From Aureimonas phyllosphaerae (GTDB lineage: Bacteria; Pseudomonadota; Alphaproteobacteria; Rhizobiales; Rhizobiaceae), in the NCBI RefSeq assembly GCF_900113065.1, contig NZ_FOOA01000014.1:48834-112833 (forward strand): a DNA stretch of 64,000 nucleotides, given 5' to 3'. Of this stretch, positions 26,368 through 34,714 are shown piece by piece. The position numbers and the translations under genes were made by a program. How positions within the stretch are numbered: position 1 is the first letter of the stretch; each line of letters begins with the position of its first letter. Below the pieces are notes generated by a model. The model was not told where the DNA came from. It made no database searches and saw only the letters and a list, made by a program, of their open reading frames with translations.

Positions 26368-27207
26368 TTATTGCACCGTGAACGGGATGTTCGGAATCGA
26401 CGCCGGGAACTCGGGAACCGGCACCTTCATCCACTTGGCGTAGACGGCGGCATGCTCGCCGTTGGACTTGATCTTGTCGATGAAGGCGTTGATCGCCTCG
26501 TTCCAGTCCTTCTCGCCCTGACGCGTACCCGCGCCGTTGTAGACGGTCAGGAAGTCGATCTTGCGCTCGAATCGTCCGGGGGCCGCAGCGTCGAGACGCT
26601 GGAGGTAGAACTGGTTGCCGCCGACGGCATCGACTTGGCCGGACAGAAGCGCCTGGATCGAGGCGGCGTCGTCGTCGAAACGCCGGATGGTGGCGACCGT
26701 GCCCATCATGTCGGTGGCGGCCTTGTCCTGCGCGCTCGACCGCGGCACGCCGATGGCGATGCCCGTCGCGTCTTCCGGCTTGGCGATGGTCTTGTCCTTC
26801 GGGCCGTAGAGCGAGATGACGTTGCCGGCATAGGGCTTGGAATACTGGATCGCCTTCGCCCGCTCCTCGGTCATCGCCATGGTGGCGAAGAGGACGTCGA
26901 CCTTGCCGGTCGTCAGCGCCGGGATACGGTTGGAGACGGCAAGCGGGGTGAACTCCACCTCGACGCCGAGATCCTTGGCGAAGAGCCGGGCGATGTCGGC
27001 GTCGAAGCCGTCCTGCTGGCCGCTGGAGTTCACGAAGCCCCAGGGCTGGTTGTCGCCCTGGATGCCGACGATGATGCGACCGCGGGCCTTGGCCTCCTCC
27101 AGCGACGCTGCGTGGGCGTCGAGCGCGCCGAACACGGCGGCGAGGGTCAGGGTCGCGACGGCGGCCCGGCGCGCAAGCGCGCGTCCGCCTGCAAGAATTC
27201 CGATCAT
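26368..27207 (-). CDS. Amino-acid-type (SBP_bac_3) periplasmic binding protein without its own permease
   Basis: 279 residues; GGGAGGA precedes ATG 27207. Signal peptide MIGILAGGRALARRAAVATL through ALDAHA. The type II fold includes IIVGIQGDNQPWGFVNSSGQ, DGFDADIARLFAKDLGVEVE, SNRIPALTTGKVDVLFATMA and IRRFDDDAASIQALLSGQVD. It is a clear paralogue of the SBP at 34715 (PLAVxNRIPALT, RRFDDDAAxIQALLSGQV). No permease or ATPase is in its operon, so it may dock on the importer at 33351-36337. The operon points to quinate, shikimate or a related acid as ligand. Confidence 0.88.
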   Translation of the reverse strand: MIGILAGGRALARRAAVATLTLAAVFGALDAHAASLEEAKARGRIIVGIQGDNQPWGFVNSSGQQDGFDADIARLFAKDLGVEVEFTPLAVSNRIPALTTGKVDVLFATMAMTEERAKAIQYSKPYAGNVISLYGPKDKTIAKPEDATGIAIGVPRSSAQDKAATDMMGTVATIRRFDDDAASIQALLSGQVDAVGGNQFYLQRLDAAAPGRFERKIDFLTVYNGAGTRQGEKDWNEAINAFIDKIKSNGEHAAVYAKWMKVPVPEFPASIPNIPFTVQ

Positions 27208-27308
27208 GTAAGTCCTCCCTTGTGTTGACGATGAGGTCGCCGCGCAGCGGCGGCGATGAAGTTCCGCAAGTCCCGCCCTCCCGGCCGGCCTCGCGCGATG
27301 TGCGGTTT

Positions 27309-28127
27309 CTATGGTTCCAGATTCCCGTCCATCACCCGTCGGGCGCAACGTGCCAGATTCGCTAGATGATCGGCAACGTCCCGACCGTCGGTGATCGGAA
27401 CCTCGACGGAAATCGCCGCACTTCGAGGCGCGGCCGCGACGAGATCGGCCAGCGGCAGCTCGCCCTCGCCCGGCGCAAAGCGCCCGCCCCGTGCCTCGGC
27501 CACCATGGCTTCGGCCTGCGTTGGTGGCGGTCCGCCGACGTCGCAGAGCTGCAGCGCAGCGATGCGGCCCGCTGGCGCCCTCGCCACGTCCTCCGCTCGG
27601 GCCCCGTTGCGGAAGAAATGCAGGGCATCGACGAGAACGCCGGCATTCGCGCGGCCCGACGCCTCGACGACGCGCAGGGCAGAATCGAATGTGGCGACGG
27701 GCCGCCAGCCCATGTTCTCCAGATCGACGCTCATGCCGAAGCCCGCGCACAGGTCGCACACGGCACCGAAAGTCTCGACAAGACGGCCCTCCTCCGGGTC
27801 GTCGCCACACACGCTGAGGCGCCGGGCGCCGAGCGCCGCGGCACCTTCGAGCATCGCGGTCAGAGTTTCCGGCCGAAATTCCGGCGACAGGACCACGAAC
27901 TCGATGTCGTGCAGCGCGACGCCGTGATCGTCGAGGGCGGCGCGCACGTCGCGTGCGGCCGGGCTTCCCGCCGGCAGTTCGTAGAACGGCGCGCCCGGAA
28001 AGGCCGGGTGGAGGCGCAGGCCCACTCGCTGAAAACCGGCGGCGGCGGCAGCCCGAACGAAATCGACCGGAGCGAGAGTGATGGCCGAGAAATGCGCGAC
28101 GCCGAGCGGCACGACGGGCCTCGTCAT
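27309..28127 (-). CDS. Sugar phosphate isomerase/epimerase-type TIM barrel
   Basis: 272 residues; the start overlaps the GntR stop (ATGA). Xylose-isomerase-like barrel: PVDFVRAAAAAGFQRVGLRL, FGMSVDLENMGWRPVATFDS (Glu ligand), GVLVDALHFFRNGARAEDV (Asp, His), AALQLCDVGGPP and ISVEVPITDGRD (Glu). The PVDFVRAAAAAGF start and ALHFFR segment resemble enzymes that act on keto-cyclitols or 3-dehydroshikimate-like substrates, but I cannot assign the reaction. It could be a second dehydroshikimate dehydratase or an isomerase preceding AroQ/AroE. Confidence 0.7.
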   Translation of the reverse strand: MTRPVVPLGVAHFSAITLAPVDFVRAAAAAGFQRVGLRLHPAFPGAPFYELPAGSPAARDVRAALDDHGVALHDIEFVVLSPEFRPETLTAMLEGAAALGARRLSVCGDDPEEGRLVETFGAVCDLCAGFGMSVDLENMGWRPVATFDSALRVVEASGRANAGVLVDALHFFRNGARAEDVARAPAGRIAALQLCDVGGPPPTQAEAMVAEARGGRFAPGEGELPLADLVAAAPRSAAISVEVPITDGRDVADHLANLARCARRVMDGNLEP

Positions 28128-28879
28128 GCGATCCCCTTTTCCGCCAGATGTCGCACGAGATTGGCGCCGGTGCGCCGGATGTGGTCGCCGAGCTTGGCGC
28201 AGGCGTAGTCGACGTCCCGCGCGACGGCGCCCTGGCCGATCTCGCTGTGCTCTGCCGCCACGTTCCGGTCGCCAGAGGTGCGCGTCAGGAAGGCGCGGCG
28301 ATAGCGGTCGTTGAGATTCAGGAGAATGCCGCAGAAGTTGAGAAGAAGCGGCATCCGGCACCCCGAGATGAGGGTGAGGTGAAAGTCGCGATGGGCGGCC
28401 TCCCAGTTCTCGAGCGTCTCGGGCCGGGCCGGATCGCGCTCGGCGCGGTTGACACGGTGGAGCGAGCGCATGACGTTGCCCTCCCATTCGACATCGCCGA
28501 CCCGCATCGCCTCGCGCAGCGCAAAGGTCTCCATCTCGATGCGAAGGCTGGTGATCTCCTCGAGATTGGCGAGCGACAGGGCGGTCACCCGGTAGCCGCG
28601 GTTGTCCTCGAACTCGACGAGACCATCGGCGATCAGCCGCGCCAGCGCCTCGCGCAAGGGGCTGAGGCTGACGTTGAAGTTCTGTCGCGCGCGGTCGAGG
28701 TTGATCTTGGCGCCGGCCTCCAGCTGGCCGGAGACGATGGCCTCGCGCAGCCGGTGCACGAGTTGGCTGGCGATCGTGTTCTTGCCGTCGTCGAGGAGAG
28801 GGCGCACGGCAGCGGCGACCTGCCCTTCCGGCACGGCGCGGCCCGTCTCGTTCTCCCGATCGATCGACAAAGCCGCCAA
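28124..28879 (-). CDS. GntR/FadR-family regulator (HTH + FCD)
   Basis: 251 residues. Winged HTH at about residues 35-100: IASQLVHRLREAIVSGQLEA, NFNVSLSPLREALARLIADG and FEDNRGYRVTALS. The FCD ligand domain follows, with RIEMETFALREAMR, AAHRDFHLTLISGC (His/Asp metal site) and EHSEIGQGAVARDVDYACAK. First gene of the minus-strand quinate/shikimate-type operon and divergent from the dioxygenase operon at 29143, so it may govern both. The ligand is probably a carboxylate of the pathway. Confidence 0.88.
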   Translation of the reverse strand: MAALSIDRENETGRAVPEGQVAAAVRPLLDDGKNTIASQLVHRLREAIVSGQLEAGAKINLDRARQNFNVSLSPLREALARLIADGLVEFEDNRGYRVTALSLANLEEITSLRIEMETFALREAMRVGDVEWEGNVMRSLHRVNRAERDPARPETLENWEAAHRDFHLTLISGCRMPLLLNFCGILLNLNDRYRRAFLTRTSGDRNVAAEHSEIGQGAVARDVDYACAKLGDHIRRTGANLVRHLAEKGIA

Positions 28880-29142
28880 TGTCCCGTCTCACGCCTCACT
28901 TGTATCGACGATGGCTACGAAAAACGATTATTTCTGTCAACAGTTCTGCTGCTTCCAACTCATTAGCGGAAGCGGGCGCGCGTTTCACGGGGGAAAAAAC
29001 TCGCCTGCACGAAGCCCAATTGTCGACGAACGGGCGTTGACTCTGGATCACATACGTTTCTCTGCGCAGTTCCGCCACCAACAGGTCTTGACGAATAATC
29101 GATGATCGTTCAGTCCTTCGCTCAAGGGAGGGAGGCCCGGTC

Positions 29143-30036
29143 ATGCCTGTTCGCACCCAAGAGGACGTCACGCCCGCGGTTCTGGCCGTGATGGCGCGCA
29201 CGCGGGATCCGCGGCTGCGGGAGATCCTGACCTCCCTGGTGACCCATCTTCATGCGTTCGTTCGCGACGTCCGCCTGACGGAACCCGAGTTCCGCGAGGC
29301 GACCGCGATCCTCAACGAGATCGGCGCGCTCGCCAGCGACACGCATAACGAGTTCGTCCTGATGTCCGGGTCGCTCGGCGTCTCGACGCTGGTCTGCCTC
29401 CTCAACAACGGGGACGGCGGCCAGACCGAAACCTCACAGTCACTGCTCGGCCCCTTCTGGCGGCTCAACTCGCCGCGCGTACCGAACGGCGGCTCGATCA
29501 TCCGTTCGGACACGCCGGGCACGCCGCTTTTTGTCACCGCCCGCGTCGAGGACGCGCAGGGCCGGCCGATCGCAGGCGCCGAGGTCGACGTCTGGCATGC
29601 GTCGCCGGTCGGCCTCTACGAGAACCAGGATCCCGAGCAGGCCGAGATGAACCTGCGCGGCAAGTTCACCACCGATGCGGACGGCCGCTTCTCCTTCTGG
29701 TCGGTGCGCATGGTCGGCTATCCCATCCCGACCGACGGCGTGGTGGGTCGGCTTCTCGAGGCGCAGGACCGTCATCCGTATCGCCCCGCGCATCTCCACG
29801 CGTTGATCTTCAAGCCGGGCTACAAGACGCTGATCAGTCAGGTCTTCGATCCGTCCTGTCCGTGGATCGACAGCGATGTGCAGTTCGGCGTCACCAAGGC
29901 GCTCACCGGCGATTTCGTGGAACACACCGAGCCCCACCTCGATCGCCCCGATCTCGCGAGCCCCTGGGTGCAGCTCGACTACACCTACGTCATGGAGCCC
30001 GGCGAGGCCGTGCTGCCGCGCCCGCCGATCAAGTAA
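29143..30036 (+). CDS. Intradiol ring-cleavage dioxygenase (hydroxyquinol/catechol 1,2-dioxygenase family)
   Basis: 297 residues with a GGGAGGG site before ATG. The N-terminal dimerisation helices (LREILTSLVTHLHAFVRDVR) define the catechol/hydroxyquinol 1,2-dioxygenase type. Fe(III) ligands are visible: Tyr in ASPVGLYENQ, Tyr in RMVGYPIPTDG, and two His in HPYRPAHLHALIF. It opens an aromatic diol between the two hydroxyls with O2. It begins an operon whose next genes are HpaH- and HpaI-like rather than a maleylacetate reductase or muconate cycloisomerase, so the product is likely hydrated and cleaved by aldolase. The substrate could be a pyrogallol-type triol (inference). Confidence 0.85.
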   Translation: MPVRTQEDVTPAVLAVMARTRDPRLREILTSLVTHLHAFVRDVRLTEPEFREATAILNEIGALASDTHNEFVLMSGSLGVSTLVCLLNNGDGGQTETSQSLLGPFWRLNSPRVPNGGSIIRSDTPGTPLFVTARVEDAQGRPIAGAEVDVWHASPVGLYENQDPEQAEMNLRGKFTTDADGRFSFWSVRMVGYPIPTDGVVGRLLEAQDRHPYRPAHLHALIFKPGYKTLISQVFDPSCPWIDSDVQFGVTKALTGDFVEHTEPHLDRPDLASPWVQLDYTYVMEPGEAVLPRPPIK

Positions 30037-30046
30037 GGACCAGCCG

Positions 30047-30829
30047 ATGCTGACCGACGACCAACGCCGCGAGGCGGCTGCCTCGATCCTTCGCGTCGAG
30101 GAAACCCGCGTGCCCATGGTGCAGCTGAGCCGCACCTATCCGGAGATGGAGATCGAGGACGCCTATCGCATCCAGGACCTGTGGGCCGAGCAGCGCATCG
30201 CCAAGGGCGCCCGCCTCGCCGGCCACAAGATCGGCCTGACCTCGCGCGCCATGCAGATGGCCTCCAAGATGACCGAGCCCGACTACGGCCGCATCCTCGA
30301 CGACGCCCTCTTCAACGACGGCGCGCAGATCCCAGCGACCCGCTTCATCAAGCCGCGTCTTGAGGTCGAGCTCGCCTTCGTCATGGGGGAGGATCTCGAA
30401 GGGGCGGGCACGCGCATTCACGACGTGATGCGGGCGACCGAATATGTCGTGCCGGCGCTCGAGATCATCGACTATCGCACCGAAGTGCCCCGCGCGATCA
30501 CCGACACGATCGCCGACAACGCCGCCTTCGGGGCGATCGTCGTCGGCGGCCGGGTGTTCCGCCCCTTCGACGTCGACGTGCGCTGGATCGGCGCGACCTT
30601 GTCGAAGAACGGCATCATCGAGGAATCGGGCGTCTCGGCCGCAATCATGGGCCATCCGGCGGCCGGCATCGCCTGGCTCGTCAACAAGCTGGCCGCGGTC
30701 GGCGCCGGCCTGAAGAAGGGGCAGATCGTGCTCGGCGGCTCGTTCACGCGGCCGGTGGACATCGCGCCCGGCGACGTGATCCACGCCGACTACGGCCCCT
30801 GCGGCGCGATCGGCGTGTCCTTCACATGA
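30047..30829 (+). CDS. HpaH-like 2-oxo-hept-4-ene-1,7-dioate hydratase (FAH superfamily)
   Basis: 260 residues, slightly shorter than typical HpaH. Family features: [38 protein letters not shown] (two metal-binding Glu), [11 protein letters not shown] (Asp), [13 protein letters not shown], and [19 protein letters not shown] with the lid residues at the end. It is a Mg2+/Mn2+-dependent hydratase of 2-oxo-alkenedioates or their enols. It starts 10 nt after the dioxygenase and overlaps the aldolase by 4 nt, which points to a channel from ring cleavage to aldol cleavage. Confidence 0.85.
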   Translation: MLTDDQRREAAASILRVEETRVPMVQLSRTYPEMEIEDAYRIQDLWAEQRIAKGARLAGHKIGLTSRAMQMASKMTEPDYGRILDDALFNDGAQIPATRFIKPRLEVELAFVMGEDLEGAGTRIHDVMRATEYVVPALEIIDYRTEVPRAITDTIADNAAFGAIVVGGRVFRPFDVDVRWIGATLSKNGIIEESGVSAAIMGHPAAGIAWLVNKLAAVGAGLKKGQIVLGGSFTRPVDIAPGDVIHADYGPCGAIGVSFT

Positions 30830-31599
30830 CCGCCTTCACCCTGCCCCGCAATGCCTTCAAGGCCGGGCTCGCGGAGGGCCGGTCGCAGATCGGCCTCTGG
30901 TCGGCGATCCCCGACGCCTTCGTGACGGAGGCGCTGGCCGGCGCCGGCTTCGACTGGATCCTCCTCGACACCGAGCATTCGCCGGGCGACGTCCTCACCG
31001 TCCTGCCGCAGCTCCAGGCGCTCGCACCCTACGACGTGTCGCCCGTCGTACGGCCAGCGGTGAACGATCCCGTCCTCATCAAGCGCTTTCTCGACATCGG
31101 GGCGCAGACGCTGCTGATCCCCTATGTCCAGTCGGCCGACGAGGCCCGTGCGGCGGTGGCGGCCATGCGCTATCCGCCGCGTGGCATCCGCGGCGTCTCT
31201 GCCCTCACCCGCGCCACCCGCTTCGGGCGGGTGCCGGACTATGCGCGGGACGCCGAGCGCGAGCTTTGCCTTCTCGTGCAGGTCGAGACACGCGAGGCGT
31301 TGGATCGGCTGGAGGAGATCGCCGCCGTCGAGGGCGTCGACGGCGTCTTCATCGGCCCGGCGGATCTTGCCGCCAGCCTCGGCCATGTCGGTGAGGCCGG
31401 ACACCCGGACGTCGTCGTAGCCGTCGTTGACGCCATCGGCCGCATCCGCGGTGCCGGCAAGCCGGCCGGCATCCTGACGCCCGACAAGACCTTCGCCAAG
31501 CGCTGCATCGCGCTCGGGACGAACTTCACGGCGGTGGGCGTGGATATCGGGCTCCTCGCCCGCCAGACGGAAGCCCTCGCCCGCGAGTTCGCGCCGTGA
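30826..31599 (+). CDS. HpaI-like class II 4-hydroxy-2-oxoalkanedioate aldolase
   Basis: 257 residues of the HpcH/HpaI family. Motifs: [37 protein letters not shown] (catalytic His), [20 protein letters not shown] (Arg), [18 protein letters not shown] (metal Glu) and [14 protein letters not shown] (metal Asp). It cleaves 4-hydroxy-2-oxo-dioates to pyruvate and a semialdehyde. With the hydratase it completes a lower pathway usually tied to meta-cleavage; here it follows an intradiol enzyme. Confidence 0.87.
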   Translation: MTAFTLPRNAFKAGLAEGRSQIGLWSAIPDAFVTEALAGAGFDWILLDTEHSPGDVLTVLPQLQALAPYDVSPVVRPAVNDPVLIKRFLDIGAQTLLIPYVQSADEARAAVAAMRYPPRGIRGVSALTRATRFGRVPDYARDAERELCLLVQVETREALDRLEEIAAVEGVDGVFIGPADLAASLGHVGEAGHPDVVVAVVDAIGRIRGAGKPAGILTPDKTFAKRCIALGTNFTAVGVDIGLLARQTEALAREFAP

Positions 31600-32276
31600 G
31601 CGAGCCGGGCCTGTCCGAGGCGGCCCGGCGCGAACTCCTGCCGACGGGCCGGCTGCGGCTTGGCGTGAACGTCGCCAACGCCGAGATGGCGTCGGAGCGC
31701 AGCCCCGGTACCCTCGAGGGCAAGGCGATCGATCTCGCGCGCCGGCTCGAAGCCGACTGGCGCATCGCGGTCGAGATCGTGCCCTTCGCATCGGGCGGCG
31801 CGATCCTGGACGACATGGCCGCCTGGGACGCCGCGATCCTCGCCGTCGAACCGTCGCGTCTCGACCGCCTCCATTTCCTGCCCGCCTTCGCCACCGTCGA
31901 CGCGACGCTGGCAACCCTCACGCACCCGTCGATCGCACGCTGCGGGGACGCCGATGCCGACGGCGTTCGGATCGCGGTGGTCAGGGGTGCGGCCTATACC
32001 GCGCATCTCGAACACACGTTCGCGCACGGCGAACTCGTCGCCTTCGACAGTCCGAAGGCGGCTCGGGCCGCCATGCTTTCGGGGGATTGTCAATTCGTGG
32101 CAGGCATCCGCTCGACCCTCAAGGTTTTCGCACGCGAGCATCCGGATGTGCGCCTGATGGAGGACGACATCCTTCGCGTCCCTCAGGCGCTGGCCATCCC
32201 GCTCGGCAGGCCGCACGCACAGGCTGTGTTGGAGGCATGGTTCCAGGGCACGGGCATCGAGGCTGCCGCCTCGTGA
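31596..32276 (+). CDS. SBP_bac_3-fold protein without signal peptide
   Basis: 226 residues from a GTG overlapping the aldolase stop by 4 nt. The sequence follows the type II binding-protein fold ([94 protein letters not shown]). It begins directly with the domain: there is no leader or membrane anchor, so it should stay in the cytosol. Known cytosolic or enzymatic offshoots of this fold include cyclohexadienyl dehydratase. Position after the aldolase suggests an intracellular sensor or an isomerase/dehydratase for a pathway intermediate. Function not assigned. Confidence 0.6.
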   Translation: MSEPGLSEAARRELLPTGRLRLGVNVANAEMASERSPGTLEGKAIDLARRLEADWRIAVEIVPFASGGAILDDMAAWDAAILAVEPSRLDRLHFLPAFATVDATLATLTHPSIARCGDADADGVRIAVVRGAAYTAHLEHTFAHGELVAFDSPKAARAAMLSGDCQFVAGIRSTLKVFAREHPDVRLMEDDILRVPQALAIPLGRPHAQAVLEAWFQGTGIEAAAS

Positions 32277-32287
32277 TCGCGCATTCG

Positions 32288-33202
32288 TTACCCAGCGGGC
32301 GCGCCCGAAGCCCCGACGAGTTCGGCCCGAAAGCGCTCGATCGCATCCTCGGCAAAGCTCGACAGGACCCGACCGCGCTTCATCAGGGCATAGGGCACGA
32401 TGGTGCTCGGCTCCCGAAGCGGGCGCTGCACGAGGCCGGGCATGTAGACCTCGGCCACGGAGAACTCGTCGATGAGAGCGACCCCGAGACCGTGGCGCAC
32501 CAGCGATACGACGGTCTGGGCGAAGCGGCCGCGCATCGAGAAATGAGGCGTCAGGCCGGCGTCGATGAAGGGTTGCGCCAGCACCGCGCCGTAGGGGTCC
32601 TCCGGGTCGACGCCGATCACCGCCTCGCGGGCGAGCTCGTGGATGGAGATCGCCTCCCGGGCCGCCAGAGCATGCCCCTCCGGTACGATCACCACGAGGC
32701 GACCTTTTGCCAGCGGGCGCGAGACCAGCGCCGGGTTGGTGCTCGGCGAACTCATGACGACGAATTCGCCCCGCTCCAGAAGGAGGTAGTCGGCCGTCTC
32801 CTCGATCTTCAGGACGTTGAGGTCGATGCCGAGATGCGGGAACGTCTGGCGCAGCGACCGGATCACGCGCGCGGCGATGAACTGCGCGATCGACGGGGCC
32901 GAGGCGAAGCTGAGGACCGAGCCGTCGCCCCGGCGCAGCAGCGCCACGGCCTCGTTGAGGTTGCCGACCTCGCGGTGGACCTGCTCTACCACCGCGAAGA
33001 TCATCCGCGCTTCGGAAGCCGGCAGGAACACACCGCCCTTGCGCTCGAACAACCGGATGCCGACCGTGTCCTCCGTGTACTTCAGAAGCCGGCTGACGCC
33101 GGGCGCCGAGACGCCCATGAGCTTTGCGGCGCCCTGGATCGTCCCCGCGACCATGACGGCGCGGATGACCTCGATCTGGCGCAGCGTGAGGGGCTTGGTC
33201 AC
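32288..33202 (-). CDS. LysR-family regulator
   Basis: 304 residues. The N-terminal HTH (LTLRQIEVIRAVMVAGTIQG, then AAKLMGVSAPGVSRLLKYTE) is complete. The effector domain shows VLSFASAPSIAQFIAARVIR, GRLVVIVPEGHALAAREAIS and VRHGLGVALIDEFSVAEVY. The HTH style (QIEVIRAVMxAGTxQGAAxLxGVSAPGVSRLL) is close to LysR regulators of amino-acid-type ABC importers. It is divergent from the importer-quiC operon at 33351 and likely activates it in response to a hydroaromatic acid. It converges, 11 bp apart, with the operon ending at 32276. Confidence 0.88.
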   Translation of the reverse strand: MTKPLTLRQIEVIRAVMVAGTIQGAAKLMGVSAPGVSRLLKYTEDTVGIRLFERKGGVFLPASEARMIFAVVEQVHREVGNLNEAVALLRRGDGSVLSFASAPSIAQFIAARVIRSLRQTFPHLGIDLNVLKIEETADYLLLERGEFVVMSSPSTNPALVSRPLAKGRLVVIVPEGHALAAREAISIHELAREAVIGVDPEDPYGAVLAQPFIDAGLTPHFSMRGRFAQTVVSLVRHGLGVALIDEFSVAEVYMPGLVQRPLREPSTIVPYALMKRGRVLSSFAEDAIERFRAELVGASGAPAG

Positions 33203-33234
33203 GCGCGTTCTCCCGTCCCGACAGCGGTCAGATT

Positions 33235-33245
33235 AACATCATGTT
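33235..33245. promoter_or_regulatory. Short palindrome in the LysR/importer divergent region
   Basis: AACAT-C-ATGTT, a perfect 5+5 bp inverted repeat 33 bp upstream of the LysR start on the minus strand, in the expected position for a LysR recognition site. A TTGACG -35-like element follows at 33268-33273, directed at the importer operon. Confidence 0.4.
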
Positions 33246-33305
33246 CCACAACTCGCGAAATCGGTATTTGACGGCTCGCCGGCCGCTTGCGAAGGCTAAC
33301 GAAAA

Positions 33306-33334
33306 AGCCGCTCGGGAGAGGTCGGGAAGCGGCT
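33306..33334 (+). promoter_or_regulatory. Leader stem-loop before the importer operon
   Basis: AGCCGCT (33306-33312) pairs with AGCGGCT (33328-33334) with a 15-nt loop. It is immediately upstream of the GGGAGGA ribosome binding site at 33339-33345, so folding could stabilise the 5' end or affect ribosome access. Confidence 0.35.
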
Positions 33335-33350
33335 GGATGGGAGGACAGGC

Positions 33351-34019
33351 TTGAACGTCGAACTCGACTTCGGCGCCGTCCTGGCGCGCTGGCCGGAGCT
33401 CGCCTGGGGCACGCTCGGCACGCTGTGGCTGGCGCTCTGCGGCATGATCCTCGCGATGATCATCGGCGTTCTGGGCGTCGCCGTCCGTCGGTCCCATTCG
33501 CGGATCGGCGCGGCATTCGTCATCGCCTTCGTGGAGATCGTGCGCAACACGCCGTTCCTGGTGCAGATCTTCTTCATCTTCTTCGCGCTGCCGCTCGCCG
33601 GCGTGCGCCTCGATCCGACGACGACGGCGATCGTGGCCCTCGGCCTCAACGGCGGCGCCTATGCGATCGAGATCATCCGGGGCGGCGTCGAGAGCATTCC
33701 CAAGGGGCAGAGCGAGGCGGGCTTCGCGCTTGGCCTGTCGCGTGCCGACATCTTCCGGCTCATCATCCTGAAGCCGGCCCTGCGCGCGATCTTCCCCTCG
33801 CTCGCCAGCCAGTTCGTGCTCCTGACCCTGATGACCTCGATCGCGACCTCCATCTCGGCCTTCGAGTTGACCAGCGTCGCCCAGCGCATCGACGGCGACA
33901 CGTTCCGGTCCTTCGAGGTCTATTTCACGATCACGGGCATCTACCTCGTCCTGTCCTGGCTCCTGATGACCGGGCTGGCGGCCATCGCGCGCCTGTCCTT
34001 CAACTATCCGACGAAGTGA
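33351..34019 (+). CDS. Amino-acid-type ABC transporter permease (HisM/GltJ-like)
   Basis: 222 residues from a TTG chosen because GGGAGGA lies 5-6 nt upstream. BPD_transp_1 fold with about five membrane helices. The cytoplasmic EAA loop is IEIIRGGVESIPKGQSEAGF, followed by ALGLSRADIF; the characteristic ExxRNTPFLVQIFFIFF segment of PAAT permeases is present. It pairs with the next gene as a heterodimer. The operon also has an SBP, an ATPase and quiC, pointing to a carboxylate such as shikimate or quinate rather than an amino acid. Confidence 0.9.
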   Translation: MNVELDFGAVLARWPELAWGTLGTLWLALCGMILAMIIGVLGVAVRRSHSRIGAAFVIAFVEIVRNTPFLVQIFFIFFALPLAGVRLDPTTTAIVALGLNGGAYAIEIIRGGVESIPKGQSEAGFALGLSRADIFRLIILKPALRAIFPSLASQFVLLTLMTSIATSISAFELTSVAQRIDGDTFRSFEVYFTITGIYLVLSWLLMTGLAAIARLSFNYPTK

Positions 34020-34028
34020 GGCCGGGAC

Positions 34029-34685
34029 ATGGGAACGAGCAATGTCGGCCTTCCGGAACTCTACTTCCTGCTGCGCGGCCTCGGCTGGACGCTGATCCTC
34101 ACCGGCTTCGGCTTCGTCGGCGGCATCCTGTTCGGCCTCGTCGTGGCGCTGGCCCGCGTCTCCCGGCGCCGCCTTCTCCGCTGGCCGGCCAAGGCCTGGA
34201 TCGTGGTGTTCCAGGGCACCCCGCTCCTGATGCAGCTCTTCGTGGTGTTCTTCGGCCTGCCGCTCTTCGGCCTCGACGTCGCCCCCTGGCTCGCGGTCGC
34301 CGTGGCGCTGACGGCGCATGCCTCGGCGTTTCTCGGCGAAATCTGGCGCGGCGCGATCGAGGCCGTGCCGCTCGGCCAGAGCGAGGCGGCCCATGCGCTC
34401 GGCCTGAAATATCCGAGCCTGATGCGCGACATCATCATGCCGCAGGCCTTCCGCCTGTCGCTGCCCGCCACGATCGGCTTCCTGGTCCAGCTTCTCAAGG
34501 GCACGTCGCTCGCCGCGATCGTCGGCTTCATCGAGCTGTCGCGCGCCGGTCAGATCGTCTCCAACCAGACCTTCCAGCCGCTTCTGGTCTTCGGGATCGT
34601 CGGCATCTTCTACTTCCTGCTGTGCTGGCCCCTGTCGCTCTGGGGCAGCCGCATGGAACGCCGGCTCGCGCAGGCCGCGCGCTGA
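34029..34685 (+). CDS. Amino-acid-type ABC transporter permease, second subunit
   Basis: 218 residues, again BPD_transp_1/PAAT. VVFQGTPLLMQLFVVFFGLP is the paired family motif, and GEIWRGAIEAVPLGQSEAAH starts the EAA loop that contacts the ATPase. It begins 9 nt after the first permease and would complete the transmembrane heterodimer. Confidence 0.9.
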   Translation: MGTSNVGLPELYFLLRGLGWTLILTGFGFVGGILFGLVVALARVSRRRLLRWPAKAWIVVFQGTPLLMQLFVVFFGLPLFGLDVAPWLAVAVALTAHASAFLGEIWRGAIEAVPLGQSEAAHALGLKYPSLMRDIIMPQAFRLSLPATIGFLVQLLKGTSLAAIVGFIELSRAGQIVSNQTFQPLLVFGIVGIFYFLLCWPLSLWGSRMERRLAQAAR

Positions 34686-34714
34686 CACGAGACCAACAAA
34701 GGAGGAGGAACCCG

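Noticed and set aside
33228..34688. 486-codon minus-strand open frame over the two amino-acid-type permeases
   Set aside because: Composition dominated by Glu/Arg/Asp/Gly repeats without domain motifs; both permeases on the plus strand are well supported.
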